Shown here one piece after another: positions 52,162 to 61,165 of a stretch of 64,000 nt of DNA. The translations under genes and the position numbers were made by a program. Every line of letters starts with the position of its first letter. Within the stretch, counting starts at the first letter, position 1. Source of the stretch: Acidovorax soli (GTDB lineage: Bacteria; Pseudomonadota; Gammaproteobacteria; Burkholderiales; Burkholderiaceae_C); NCBI RefSeq assembly GCF_014207955.1, contig NZ_JACHLK010000011.1:62001-126000 (forward strand). The letters are read 5' to 3'. The notes under the pieces were generated by a model. The model searched no databases, was not told where the DNA came from, and worked only from the letters and a program-made list of their open reading frames with translations.

Positions 52162-52489
52162 AATGAAGCCCCCCCTGAGGTGCTTCGCGCCTGGGGGCCA
52201 CCGCCAGAGTCGGCGGCTCTTCGGGCACGTCCAAGCCTGCGCAGGCAGGCTTGGAGCCGCGGCCCTCTGGTCGTGCGCCCCGGGTGGCGAACTGCACGAT
52301 AGGTCGCGAAGAAGCCACTGGCGTCGCGGGGCTGCCAGCGAACGGAATCGGCGCCACGGCCCAGGGTTGACCCTGGGCTGATTGCTACAGCCTGTTACCG
52401 TAAGATGGGTGGACCCCGCATGCGCAGGCCCGGCCGGGCGCGCGCATGCATCCGACCCCCTTGAACGCGATGCCTGTCGCCACCCGTCC
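52162..52489. other. Intergenic region with GC-rich repeat and hairpin
   Basis: Just after the peptidase stop is CCCCCTGAGGTGCTTCGCGCC, matching the repeat downstream of ettA. A perfect 10-bp hairpin follows at 52231-52254: CCAAGCCTGC, loop GCAG, GCAGGCTTGG. The remainder must hold the promoter of the RTX gene. No gene is visible. Confidence 0.5.
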
Positions 52490-55441
52490 ATGACACCCGC
52501 ACCCGCACCGCAGGAACACCACTTCACCCAGCGCCTGGACCAGGCCCCGGGCCAGTCCGATCTCATCGGCCTGATGGCGCTGATGTTCAATGCCCCGCCT
52601 GGCGGCTGGATGGCTGCGCTGACCCAGGTGCGCAGCGAGGCAGGCTCGCTCACAGCCCTGGCCGACCTGCTGGCCGGCACGCCCCAGTTCCAGGGTCGCT
52701 TTGCGGGCAAGACCACGCCCACGCAGATCCTCGACACCTTTCTGTCCTTCATCGGCCTGGTGCCGGGCACACAGGCCCATGCCGCAGCAGGCACTGCCGT
52801 GCTGGCCCAACTGCAGGCCGGGGCCAGCGTGGGCACGGTCATGGTGCAGGTGCTGCAGTTTTTGCAGACCACCACCGAGCCCCTGTTCCAGCCCGCGCGC
52901 CAGTACCTCACCAACATGGTGGAGGTGGCCACCTACCACACGGTGACACTGGGGCTCAAGAGCACCTCGGTGGACGACATGCGCACGCTGCTGGCCAAGG
53001 TCACCTCCGACCCGGCGAGCGTGACACAAGCCAAGCAGGCGCTGGACCAGCTGGTGGCACCGCCCGCCCCCAGCCCTTCCGCCCCCCCACCTCCACCGCC
53101 ACCGCCCGCGCTCACGAGCGCGGACTCGGTGGGCGACATCAACACCAAGATGGGCGCCTACGCAGGCACGGGGGCCACGGCCAATGCCAGCGGCATGACG
53201 GCCCAGCAACTTGAAGCCCTGGGCAACCACGCCGCCAAGCTCCAGGCCAATGGCCTCACCGGCCTCACCCTGGATCTGGGCGCAGCGCAGATGACCGACG
53301 CCATCAGCGCCGCCCTGCTGGGCAAGGCCAGCGCAGCCAGCGTGGTGGCCACGAATGCCACCTCTGCCGAGGTGGACAGCCTGGTCACGCTGGTGGCGCA
53401 TATCACGGCGGGCGGCATCACGGGCACCCTGCCCGTCACGCTGGCCCAGTTGGCCGATGTGCGCGGCGCCCTTGCGCCCAAGCTGGCGGCAGGGCTGACC
53501 CTGGCCGTCAGCGGCACCGCCGCGGCGAACAGCATCGACCTGACGGGCCTGGCCAACACGGCCACGGCTGCCGGCGGCGCGGACGATGACACCTACATCG
53601 TGGACAGCACCACGCACACCATCGTCGAAGCCAGTGGCGGCGGCACGGGCATCGACACGCTGCAAAGCAGTGTCTCCATCACCCTGGCCACCAATGTAGA
53701 GGTGCTCAGCCTCACGGGCAGCGGCAACCTCAGCGGCACCGGCCTGGCGGGCAACGACACGCTGCAGGGCAACAGCGGCGACAACCTGCTCTCGGGGGCC
53801 GGGGGCAGCGACGCCATCAACGGCGATGCGGGCAACGACACCCTGGATGGCGGCACCGGGGCCGACGCCCTGGTGGGCGGCACCGGCGATGACCGGTATG
53901 TGGTGGACGATGCGGGCGATACCGTCACCGAAATCGGCGGCCAGGGCGTGGACACCATCGAGGCGTCCGTCACCTACACGCTGGCCGCCAATGCCGAGGT
54001 GCTCAGCCTCACGGGCAGCGGCCATATCAACGGCACGGGCACGGCGGACAACGACACCCTCATCGGCAACAGCGGCAACAACGAGCTGTCGGGTGCAAAC
54101 GGCCACGACTCGCTGCAGGGCGGCGATGGCAACGACACGCTGCAAGGCGGCGACGGCGATGACACCCTGCTGGGCGGAACAGGGGCCAATGTGTTCGATG
54201 GCGGCACGGGCACGAACACCATCATCCTCGATGCGGGCGCCACCTCCAACCGGGTGATCGCAAGCCTCACCGGATCCGGTCTTCAGAACATCAGCAATTT
54301 CAACCCCTCGACGGACGTGATCGACGTGGGCCAGGCATTGGGCTTCTCCTTCGAGGTGGACAGCGGGGCCTTCCAGGAAGACGACTACGATGGCGCCGGC
54401 ACGGTCTTCATCCTGGCCAACGGGAACCAGGAGCTTTGGTTCGACGCGGATGGTGCCAATGGCAGCGCGGCGGTGCAGATCGCCCATTTCGCCGGCGGCG
54501 CCGCCATCTCGGCCGCCAACATCGAGCCCGGCAACAACAACCTGACCGGCACCTCAGGCGCCGATTCCTTGATCGGCACCGGCGCCAACAATCTCATCCA
54601 GGGCTTGGGGGGCGACGATACGCTGGAGGGCGGGGGTGGCAATGACACCCTGGATGGCGGAACCGGCATAGACTCTCTGGCCGGCGGCACGGGCGATGAC
54701 CTGTTCGTCGTGGATGATGCCGGCGATGTCGTCACCGAATTCGGCGGCGAGGGCACCGACACCCTCCAGTCGTCCATCACCTACACACTGCCCGGCAACG
54801 TGGAGGTGCTCAGCCTCACGGGCAGCGGCAACTTCGACGCCACGGGTACCGTGGGCAACGACACCCTGATCGGCAACAGCGGCAACAACTGGCTCCAGGG
54901 GCTGGACGGAAACGACCTGCTGCAGGGCGGCGACGGCGACGACCAGTTGGATCAAAGCGCGGCCACCACGGCGGGGGCCAGCAGGCTGGAAGGCGGCAAT
55001 GGCAGCGATTCGCTGCTGGGCGGCGCCGCCCGCGACACGCTGGAGGGCGGCGCGGGGCTGGACACCCTTGCAGGCGGGGGAGACGCCGATGAGTTCCTCT
55101 TGGGGAGCCTGTCTTTGGCGATGGACACCGACCGGATCACGGATTTCGGCACGGGTGGGGCGGACATGCTCCATATCAACAACCCAGGCTTCGGACTGAG
55201 CAACGGAACGCTGACCCCGACCAACTACTATGAGCCGGGTTCAGGCACCTTCACCCAGAACGCCTATGGCGGCAACACGAACCCTGTCTTCATCTTCATC
55301 CAGAATCCGGGGGTCGATGGCGGAAAGCTCTATTTCGACCAGGATGGCGAAGGCACGGGGTCCAATGCATTCCTGATCGGCATCATCCAGAACGGGGGCT
55401 CACCCGCCACCATGGACCACACCAGCATCGTGCTGGTATAG
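52490..55441 (+). CDS. RTX-type calcium-binding secreted protein
   Basis: 983 residues from MTPAPAPQEHHF. The N-terminal 200 residues are helical (LIGLMALMFNAPPGGWMAALTQV, TPTQILDTFLSFIGLVPG), as in many type I-secreted surface proteins, followed by a Pro hinge ([10 protein letters not shown]). From about residue 350 there are at least three long units combining DDTYIVDSTTHTIVEASGGG-like, TYTLAANAEVLSLTGSG and GNDTLIGNSGNN modules. RTX nonapeptides follow (GGDGNDTLQGGDGDDTLLGG; GGNGSDSLLGG). The C-terminus (TNPVFIFIQNP...GKLYFDQDG...HTSIVLV) resembles uncleaved T1SS signals. No signal peptide. Likely a surface or extracellular protein; no enzymatic domain seen. Convergent with the two glycosyltransferase genes. 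No transporter genes in the window. Confidence 0.88.
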   Translation: MTPAPAPQEHHFTQRLDQAPGQSDLIGLMALMFNAPPGGWMAALTQVRSEAGSLTALADLLAGTPQFQGRFAGKTTPTQILDTFLSFIGLVPGTQAHAAAGTAVLAQLQAGASVGTVMVQVLQFLQTTTEPLFQPARQYLTNMVEVATYHTVTLGLKSTSVDDMRTLLAKVTSDPASVTQAKQALDQLVAPPAPSPSAPPPPPPPPALTSADSVGDINTKMGAYAGTGATANASGMTAQQLEALGNHAAKLQANGLTGLTLDLGAAQMTDAISAALLGKASAASVVATNATSAEVDSLVTLVAHITAGGITGTLPVTLAQLADVRGALAPKLAAGLTLAVSGTAAANSIDLTGLANTATAAGGADDDTYIVDSTTHTIVEASGGGTGIDTLQSSVSITLATNVEVLSLTGSGNLSGTGLAGNDTLQGNSGDNLLSGAGGSDAINGDAGNDTLDGGTGADALVGGTGDDRYVVDDAGDTVTEIGGQGVDTIEASVTYTLAANAEVLSLTGSGHINGTGTADNDTLIGNSGNNELSGANGHDSLQGGDGNDTLQGGDGDDTLLGGTGANVFDGGTGTNTIILDAGATSNRVIASLTGSGLQNISNFNPSTDVIDVGQALGFSFEVDSGAFQEDDYDGAGTVFILANGNQELWFDADGANGSAAVQIAHFAGGAAISAANIEPGNNNLTGTSGADSLIGTGANNLIQGLGGDDTLEGGGGNDTLDGGTGIDSLAGGTGDDLFVVDDAGDVVTEFGGEGTDTLQSSITYTLPGNVEVLSLTGSGNFDATGTVGNDTLIGNSGNNWLQGLDGNDLLQGGDGDDQLDQSAATTAGASRLEGGNGSDSLLGGAARDTLEGGAGLDTLAGGGDADEFLLGSLSLAMDTDRITDFGTGGADMLHINNPGFGLSNGTLTPTNYYEPGSGTFTQNAYGGNTNPVFIFIQNPGVDGGKLYFDQDGEGTGSNAFLIGIIQNGGSPATMDHTSIVLV

Positions 55442-55495
55442 GCACCGTGCCCGCCTGCTTGGCAGCGCAGGGCAGCCGCCTCCGGGGCCCGGTCT

Positions 55496-57286
55496 TCAAG
55501 CGGGCGCCTGACCCGCCTGTCGGGCCAAGGCCTCGCACAACCGGGCCACGGCGTCGCCCCACTCCCCCGCCCGCTCCTGCCGGAACAGCCGTGCGCTGGG
55601 GTACCAGGGGTTGCCTTCGCGCTGGTGCGCCACCCAGTGCCAGCGGGCCTCGTGCGCCAGCAGCACCCACACAGGCTTGCCCAGGGCACCGGCCAGGTGG
55701 GCGGTGGCGCTGCAGGCGGTGACCACCAGGTCCAGTCCGGCCATGGCCTGCGCCACGGCATTCCAGTCGGTGAACCCAGAGCCTGCGGGCTCGATGGGCG
55801 GCATGCCCGGGGGTGCCCCATGGCCCGGCGGCTGCAATGAGAACCAGGCGATGCCCGGCAGGTCCAGCAGCGGCTGAACCTGGTCCCAGCGCAGGCCGTG
55901 CACCGGATCCCGTGCCGTGCCGCTGTCCCAGGCGAGGCCGACACGCAGGCGCCCATCGCCAGGCTGCTGCGGCGTGGCCGTGCGCAGACTGGGCTGCGCT
56001 GGCAGCATCTCCAGCGTGGTGATGCCCAGGCGCAGGGGCAGCGAGCCAATGGCTACATGCCTATCGAAAGGCGGCAAGGGCGCATCGGCCCCCAGCACTG
56101 CGGCCAGGCCGGGCCAGGCCTGCGCCGCCACCAGGGCCTGGAGCGGCGCGGGCACTTGCAGCAATAGGCGCACGCCCTGGCCCTGCAGGCTGGCGGCCAG
56201 GGCCGGTACGAAGCGCAGGAACTGGATCACCTCGCCCGCGCCCTGCTCGGTGTGCACCAGCAGGGTCTTGCCTGGGATGGGTTCGCCCTGCCAGGCAGGC
56301 TGGGCGAAGCCTGGCCGACGGGTGGGAAAGCCGCTCCACTGCCAGCGCCATTCGTACTCGGCAAAGCCTTCGGCCAGGTGGCCCGCGGCGAGCAGCGTGG
56401 TGGCCTTGTTCCAGTGCACCTGGGCGTCCTGCGGGGCGATGGCCAGGGCGCGGTCGTAGTCCTGCACGGCCTCTTCCAGCCGCTCCATGGCGCGCAGCAG
56501 GTTGGCCCGGTTGGCGTACGCGATGGCGCTGGCGGGGTCGAGCGCAATGGCCTGCGCATAGGCCTGCAGCGCTTCTTCACTGCGCCCCAGCCGGCGCAGC
56601 AGCGCCCCGCGGTTCACCCAGGGGCCGGGGCGGGCCGGGTCGTGCGTGCTGGCGCGCTCGAAGGCCGAAAGCGCCAGGGGCAGCTGTTGCAGGCCGCGCA
56701 GGGCATTGCCCAGCGCGAACTGGGCATCGGCCGTGGCGGGCGCACGCGCCACCATCTGCTGCACGATGAGCGCGGCACGCGCGCCGTCGCCCAGGGCGGC
56801 CACGGCGCTGGCCAGGCCGCTGGCCGCACGCAGGCTGTCGGGCAGCAGGTTGAGCGCCGCCTCCAGCGCTTGCGCGGCCGCGGCGTGGCGGCCGCGCTGC
56901 AGCAGCAATTCGCCCTGCTCCAGGTACAGGTCGGGGTGGGTCCCGGGCTGCTGCAGGCCCTGCGCCAGCGCCGCCAGGGCATCGTCCCAGCGCTGCTCGC
57001 GCCGCGCCAGCAGGGCCAGGGCCAGGTGGTGCAGTGCCTCGCCGGCACCGGCCGCCAGGGCGCGCCGTGCTGCGGCAGCCGCCGGTTCGACCAGGCGGCC
57101 GGCCAGGGCCACGCGCACACGGCGCAGCTCCAGCGGCAGGGCGGGCTGGGCGTGGGCGGCGCCCACCGTGTCCAGCCAGGCGAGGGCCTGGGCAAACTCG
57201 CGCCGGCCCAGCCATTGCGCCAGGCGCCGGTCCACGGCGAGCAGGGTCATGGGTGCGGGGGGCGATGCAACAGGCTCGGTGGTCAT
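55496..57286 (-). CDS. TPR protein with C-terminal glycosyltransferase-like domain
   Basis: About 596 residues. Residues 1-330 form TPR repeats (DDALAALAQGLQQPGTHPDLYLEQGELLLQRG; PWVNRGALLRRLGRSEEALQAYAQAIALDP; AYANRANLLRAMERLEEAVQDYDRALAIAP). The rest is a GT-B-like domain: GKTLLVHTEQGAGEVIQFLRFVPAL, LRVGLAWDSGTARDP, MAGLDLVVTACSATAHLAGALGKPVWVLL, as in heptosyltransferase/OGT-like proteins. TPR plus GT architecture suggests glycosylation of proteins. The ATG at 57286 overlaps the stop of the upstream GT4 gene (ATGA). Closeness to the RTX gene makes that protein a candidate target (inference). Confidence 0.87.
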   Translation of the reverse strand: MTTEPVASPPAPMTLLAVDRRLAQWLGRREFAQALAWLDTVGAAHAQPALPLELRRVRVALAGRLVEPAAAAARRALAAGAGEALHHLALALLARREQRWDDALAALAQGLQQPGTHPDLYLEQGELLLQRGRHAAAAQALEAALNLLPDSLRAASGLASAVAALGDGARAALIVQQMVARAPATADAQFALGNALRGLQQLPLALSAFERASTHDPARPGPWVNRGALLRRLGRSEEALQAYAQAIALDPASAIAYANRANLLRAMERLEEAVQDYDRALAIAPQDAQVHWNKATTLLAAGHLAEGFAEYEWRWQWSGFPTRRPGFAQPAWQGEPIPGKTLLVHTEQGAGEVIQFLRFVPALAASLQGQGVRLLLQVPAPLQALVAAQAWPGLAAVLGADAPLPPFDRHVAIGSLPLRLGITTLEMLPAQPSLRTATPQQPGDGRLRVGLAWDSGTARDPVHGLRWDQVQPLLDLPGIAWFSLQPPGHGAPPGMPPIEPAGSGFTDWNAVAQAMAGLDLVVTACSATAHLAGALGKPVWVLLAHEARWHWVAHQREGNPWYPSARLFRQERAGEWGDAVARLCEALARQAGQAPA

Positions 57287-58602
57287 GGGGCAACAGAAGG
57301 CAGCAGGGATGGGGTGCCTGCATCGAGCACCTGCGGTGGCAGCGGCGGCGGCGCCTCGGGGCGCCGCCCCTGGGCCAGGTCTTCTAGCAGGCGCGCCAGG
57401 CGCGGCACGCAGTGGCGCTGCTGGTCGTAGCTGGCCAGGATGGTGGCGCGCGCGGCGTCGCGCAGGGCTTGCAGTTCGGCGCGGCGCGCCAGCGCATCGG
57501 CCAGGGTGGTGGCGATGGCATCCACGTCGAAATAGTCGACCAGCAGGCCGTTGTGGCCGTGGCGGATGAGTTCGCGCACGGGCGCAGTGTCGGAGCCCAC
57601 GAGCAGGCAACCGGCCGACATGGCCTCGGTCATGGACCATGCCAGCACGAAGGGGATGCTCAGGTAGGCGTGCACCGACGACACCTGCAGCAGCTTCACA
57701 TGCTCGGCAAATGGCAGCGAGCCCATGAAGTGCGTGCGCAGCGGGTCCAGGCGCACCAGGTCCAGCACATGGTTCTTCCAGCTGCGGCCATCGGCCGGGG
57801 CCTTGCCGTAGCTCACGCCTTCGCCCCCGGCGATGACCACGTGGGCGTCGGGCCGCAGGCGCTGCACCCGCTCGGCCGCACGCAGGAACTGGTCGAACCC
57901 GCGCTGCGGCTCCAGGTTGCGCGCGACGAAGGTGAGCACCTCGTCCTGCGCGCTGAGCACTCGGCCCGTGGGCAGCAGCAGGCGCGCCCCGGGGTCGGGG
58001 CGCACGGTGTCGGTGTCGATGCCGTCGTGCAGCACGCTCATGCGCGCATGGGCGTCTGCCGGGTGCTGGGACTTCTGCCAGGCTGTGGGCGAGAGGCCCC
58101 AGTCCATGGCCTCCAGGCTGAGCGACAGGCCGGCATTGCGCGCGCGCAGGTTCATCTCGCGCGCCAGCGAACGCTCGCCGATGAAGCCGTAGTCGCCGCC
58201 ACGCGAGCGGTAGTAGAACTCGCAGTAGTGCAGCAGCGGCACGGCGGGAAACACCTCCTTGGCGAACAGCGATTCACCCCAGCCGGGGTGGGCCGCGATC
58301 ACATCGGGGGTGAAGCCCTCGGCCTTGAGCCGCTGCATCACCTCGGCCGCCGCGCGGCCGTGCACCATGAAACTGTCGAAGGCAGAGCCCGGCTGGTCGC
58401 CGCCAAAGCCCTCGTAGCGGTTGTGCACGCGGTAGCTGCGGTACTGCACGCCAGGCACGGCATGCACCAGCGGGCGCTTGTGGCTGCCCTCGCCCTGGCG
58501 CCGGCCCAGCACCACGATGCGGTGCCCGCCCTGCTGCGCCAGGTGGGCCACGATGTGGCGCCACTGGCCGGGCATGTTCTGGTGGATGAAGAGATAGTTC
58601 AT
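57283..58602 (-). CDS. GT4-family glycosyltransferase
   Basis: 439 residues from MNYLFIHQNMPGQWRHIV. N-terminal acceptor lobe, then the donor lobe VLTFVARNLEPQRGFDQFLRAAERVQ, AHVVIAGGEGVSYG, VHAYLSIPFVLAWSMTEAMSAGCLLVGSDTAPVRELI, with the E-x7-E-like donor site (SMTEAMSAGCLLVGSD) and LLVDYFDVDAIA. Cytoplasmic, no membrane helices. Such enzymes transfer a nucleotide sugar; donor unknown. It starts the operon with the TPR glycosyltransferase (4-base overlap) and is divergent from the diguanylate cyclase. A longer frame reaching 58872 is excluded as shadow sequence. Confidence 0.92.
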   Translation of the reverse strand: MNYLFIHQNMPGQWRHIVAHLAQQGGHRIVVLGRRQGEGSHKRPLVHAVPGVQYRSYRVHNRYEGFGGDQPGSAFDSFMVHGRAAAEVMQRLKAEGFTPDVIAAHPGWGESLFAKEVFPAVPLLHYCEFYYRSRGGDYGFIGERSLAREMNLRARNAGLSLSLEAMDWGLSPTAWQKSQHPADAHARMSVLHDGIDTDTVRPDPGARLLLPTGRVLSAQDEVLTFVARNLEPQRGFDQFLRAAERVQRLRPDAHVVIAGGEGVSYGKAPADGRSWKNHVLDLVRLDPLRTHFMGSLPFAEHVKLLQVSSVHAYLSIPFVLAWSMTEAMSAGCLLVGSDTAPVRELIRHGHNGLLVDYFDVDAIATTLADALARRAELQALRDAARATILASYDQQRHCVPRLARLLEDLAQGRRPEAPPPLPPQVLDAGTPSLLPSVAP

Positions 58603-58870
58603 GCCGCCCGGTCTGCGCCGCGGGGCGGAAAAAGGTCGGCGGGGAAACGGAGATGGCGGCTGCGAGGCATGGAGGTGGGGGCGGAACGGGAAGTGCCCAG
58701 GCAGTCTACCGGGCCCCGCCAGGAAACCACATGTAACAAAATTTTGCCCAATTGCAAGGGGATTGTCCCTTGGCACGGCGGGCCAGGGCTGCGCCCATAC
58801 TGTGCAGGAGCGCGGCGGGGCTGGCAGGACACCGAGGCAGGCCACACGCCGCTGCCCATGGAGCGCCGTC

Positions 58871-60052
58871 ATGCCCAGCGAAATCGTTCATACCATCGGC
58901 TGCACCATCTATCTGGTTTTTGCCCTCCTGTTCCTGTGGATGGGCAGGGTCCCCCGGACCAACGCCGGGCCCGGCTGGTGGGCCGGGGCCATGCTGTTCG
59001 CGCTGGCCTCGCGCCTGGCCTACTTTCTGCTGCTCAGCCGCACCGACCTGGCGCTGGCCGTGTTCGTCTACGCCAGCCTGGTCGCGGTGGAAAAGGCGCT
59101 GCTGGCCATCGGGCTGGTGGAGTTCCTGGGCCTCCAGGTGCGCCACCGCTGGCTCTGGGCGGCCCTGGCGGCCGCCGAGCTCTGGGTGCTGCTGGCCTGG
59201 CTGTCGGACGTGCACCCGGTGGCGCGCAGCCTGGGCCTGGCCTTGTTCAACGCCGGCTTTCTCAGCTTCATCGCCTGGACGGCCTACCAGCGGCGCAACG
59301 ACGTGCCCAACCACCTGATGCTGCTGACCGCGGTGGTGAGCGCGGCGCTGGTGCTGCACTGGATGTCGGCCTTCGTGATCTTCCAGGCCGTGCCGGGCTG
59401 GCGCGTCACCGGTTTCCTGCTGGGCACGTTGCTGGTGCTGGTGCAATACATGTCGCTGCTGGCGGCGGTGCTCATGGATTTTCAGCGGCGCCTGGTGCAG
59501 GCCGAGGCGAATGCACTGGACATGGCCTTCCAGGACCCGCTGACCGGGCTGAACAACCAGCGCTACATGAACACCTTGTTCGAGAAGGCGCTGGTGCTGG
59601 CCAACCGGCCCCACCAGTCGGCCGCGGTGATCTTCATCGACCTCGACAACTTCAAGCCCATCAACGACCTCGCAGGCCACCATGTAGGTGATGAGGTGCT
59701 GCGCACGGTTGCAGGGCGACTCAAAAAGAATACCCGCAGCACGGACATCTGCGCGCGCATCGGCGGCGACGAGTTCGTGGTGATCTGCACCCAGTTGGAC
59801 CGTGCCGAGCAGGCCGGCGACATCGCCAGCAAGCTGCTCACGGAGCTGATCCAACCCATCACCGTGGAGGAGCGCCATTTTGCGCTGGGCGCCAGCATCG
59901 GCATCAGCCTGTACCCGGCGCACGGCGACACGCTGGCCAAGCTGCTGGAATATGCGGACAGCGCCATGTACCAGATCAAGCGCTCGGGCAAGAACGGCTA
60001 CCAGATCCACCCAGGGGCAGGCGCTGCCGGGGCCGCAGCTGCTGCGGCATAG
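58871..60052 (+). CDS. Membrane-bound diguanylate cyclase (GGDEF)
   Basis: 393 residues. The N-terminal half has six to seven membrane helices (TIGCTIYLVFALLFLWMG, AMLFALASRLAYFLLLS, LWAALAAAELWVLLAWL, GFLLGTLLVLVQYMSLLAAVLM) and no recognised sensor family. Residues about 220-385 form a GGDEF domain: DPLTGLNNQRYMNTLFEKAL, IFIDLDNFKPINDLAGHHVGDEVL, RIGGDEFVV (intact active site), SIGISLYPAHG, YADSAMYQIKRSGKNGY. No RxxD inhibitory site stands directly before GGDEF (DICARIGGDEF). It should make c-di-GMP. Its position beside RTX and glycosyltransferase genes suggests control of surface attachment. Confidence 0.93.
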   Translation: MPSEIVHTIGCTIYLVFALLFLWMGRVPRTNAGPGWWAGAMLFALASRLAYFLLLSRTDLALAVFVYASLVAVEKALLAIGLVEFLGLQVRHRWLWAALAAAELWVLLAWLSDVHPVARSLGLALFNAGFLSFIAWTAYQRRNDVPNHLMLLTAVVSAALVLHWMSAFVIFQAVPGWRVTGFLLGTLLVLVQYMSLLAAVLMDFQRRLVQAEANALDMAFQDPLTGLNNQRYMNTLFEKALVLANRPHQSAAVIFIDLDNFKPINDLAGHHVGDEVLRTVAGRLKKNTRSTDICARIGGDEFVVICTQLDRAEQAGDIASKLLTELIQPITVEERHFALGASIGISLYPAHGDTLAKLLEYADSAMYQIKRSGKNGYQIHPGAGAAGAAAAAA

Positions 60053-60065
60053 GGTGCAGGGCAGA

Positions 60066-60500
60066 ATGCGCTCCATGGCCCCTGAAGACTCTGCCCCACC
60101 ACAACCACCGCTGTACCAGGGCAGTTGCCTGTGCGGCACCGTCCGCTACGAAGCCCGCGCCGAGATCAAGGCGCCATCGCACTGCCACTGCGGCATGTGC
60201 CAGAAGGCCCATGGTGCAGCCTTTGGCTCCTATGGCAATGTGCCGGTGGGCAGCTTTGCCTTCACGCACGGGGCCGACCGGGTGAAGCACCGCGAATCAT
60301 CGCCGGGCGTCACGCGCAGCTTCTGCACGGAATGCGGCTCGCCCCTGACCTGGCACAGCGAGCATGGCGATGCGGCAGCGTGGATGTCGTTCTCGCTGGG
60401 CACGCTGGACACGCCGTTCGTGCCGAAGAAGGCGCTGCGCAGCATCCATGAAAATGCGGTACCGGCTTGGCATGGACATGCCGGCGAGCGCGGTAGCTGA
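60066..60500 (+). CDS. GFA-family (CENP-V/GFA domain) zinc protein
   Basis: 144 residues (ATG 60066; ATG 60075 alternative). Zinc ligands in the family order: GSCLCGTVRYEA, SHCHCGMCQKAHG, SFCTECGSPLTW. The end has the usual LGTLDTPFVPKKALRSIHENAVPAWH. The family is named for glutathione-dependent formaldehyde activation, but most members have no proven activity. Only 13 bases separate it from the cyclase gene, so read-through is likely. Confidence 0.9.
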   Translation: MRSMAPEDSAPPQPPLYQGSCLCGTVRYEARAEIKAPSHCHCGMCQKAHGAAFGSYGNVPVGSFAFTHGADRVKHRESSPGVTRSFCTECGSPLTWHSEHGDAAAWMSFSLGTLDTPFVPKKALRSIHENAVPAWHGHAGERGS

Positions 60501-60531
60501 ACGGCGGCGGCAGGCCGACCCACCACGCCCC

Positions 60532-61017
60532 ATGAATTTCCAGATCCGCCGTGCAGGCGCCAACGATGCCCCGGCCGTGGGCCGCCTGACCCGCGCCGCC
60601 TATGCCAGGTGGGTGCCGGTGATCGGGCGCGAGCCCCTGCCGATGAAGGCGGACCACGCCGCCGCAGTCAGAGACCATTGGGTCGATCTGCTGGAGGTCG
60701 ACGGGGCGCTCGCGGGCCTGATCGAGATGGTGGCGCAACCGCAATGGCTGTTGATCGAGAATCTGGCGGTGGACCCCGCCTTCCAAGGCCGTGGCTGCGC
60801 ACGCCTTCTGCTCGAACAGGCGCAGCGGATCGCCCTGGCGCAGCAGCTCCAGGGCCTGCGGCTGTACACCAACAAGCAGTTCGCCTCGAATGTGGACCTG
60901 TACCTGCACCATGGCTTTGCCGTGGACCGCGAAGAACCCTTCATGGGCGGATTCACCGTCTACATGCGCAAGCCGCTCGCACCCGTCAGCAATCCACCTG
61001 TCGCCCCGGCTGCATGA
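60532..61017 (+). CDS. GNAT-family N-acetyltransferase
   Basis: 161 residues from MNFQIRRAGANDAPAVGRLTRAAY. Acetyl-CoA site: LLIENLAVDPAFQGRGCARLLLEQAQ (Q/RxxGxG/A). Then LRLYTNKQFASNVDLYLHHGFAVDREEPF, GFTVYMRKPL. Substrate unknown. An in-frame ATG at 60472 inside the GFA gene would add 20 residues without family content, so 60532 is chosen. Same strand as GFA, 31 bases apart. Confidence 0.9.
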   Translation: MNFQIRRAGANDAPAVGRLTRAAYARWVPVIGREPLPMKADHAAAVRDHWVDLLEVDGALAGLIEMVAQPQWLLIENLAVDPAFQGRGCARLLLEQAQRIALAQQLQGLRLYTNKQFASNVDLYLHHGFAVDREEPFMGGFTVYMRKPLAPVSNPPVAPAA

Positions 61018-61120
61018 GGCCCCCGGTTCCGTGGCACCATCGCGCCACCGCCAGTGGCCGGTAGACGGCAAGGCCCTGCGGCATCGAAAATAAGTCCAAG
61101 AATCCAACAAGGGGGTCACC

Positions 61121-61165
61121 ATGACAAAAACACCAGGTACACAGCCAGGAGCACACCATGCCTGA
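61121..61165 (+). CDS. Possible 14-codon leader ORF
   Basis: ATG 61121 with an excellent AGGGGGT ribosome site 5 bases upstream encodes MTKTPGTQPGAHHA and stops at 61165. It overlaps the ATG (61158) of the next, disrupted gene. This arrangement would couple translation. It is too short to be sure it is real. Confidence 0.35.
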   Translation: MTKTPGTQPGAHHA

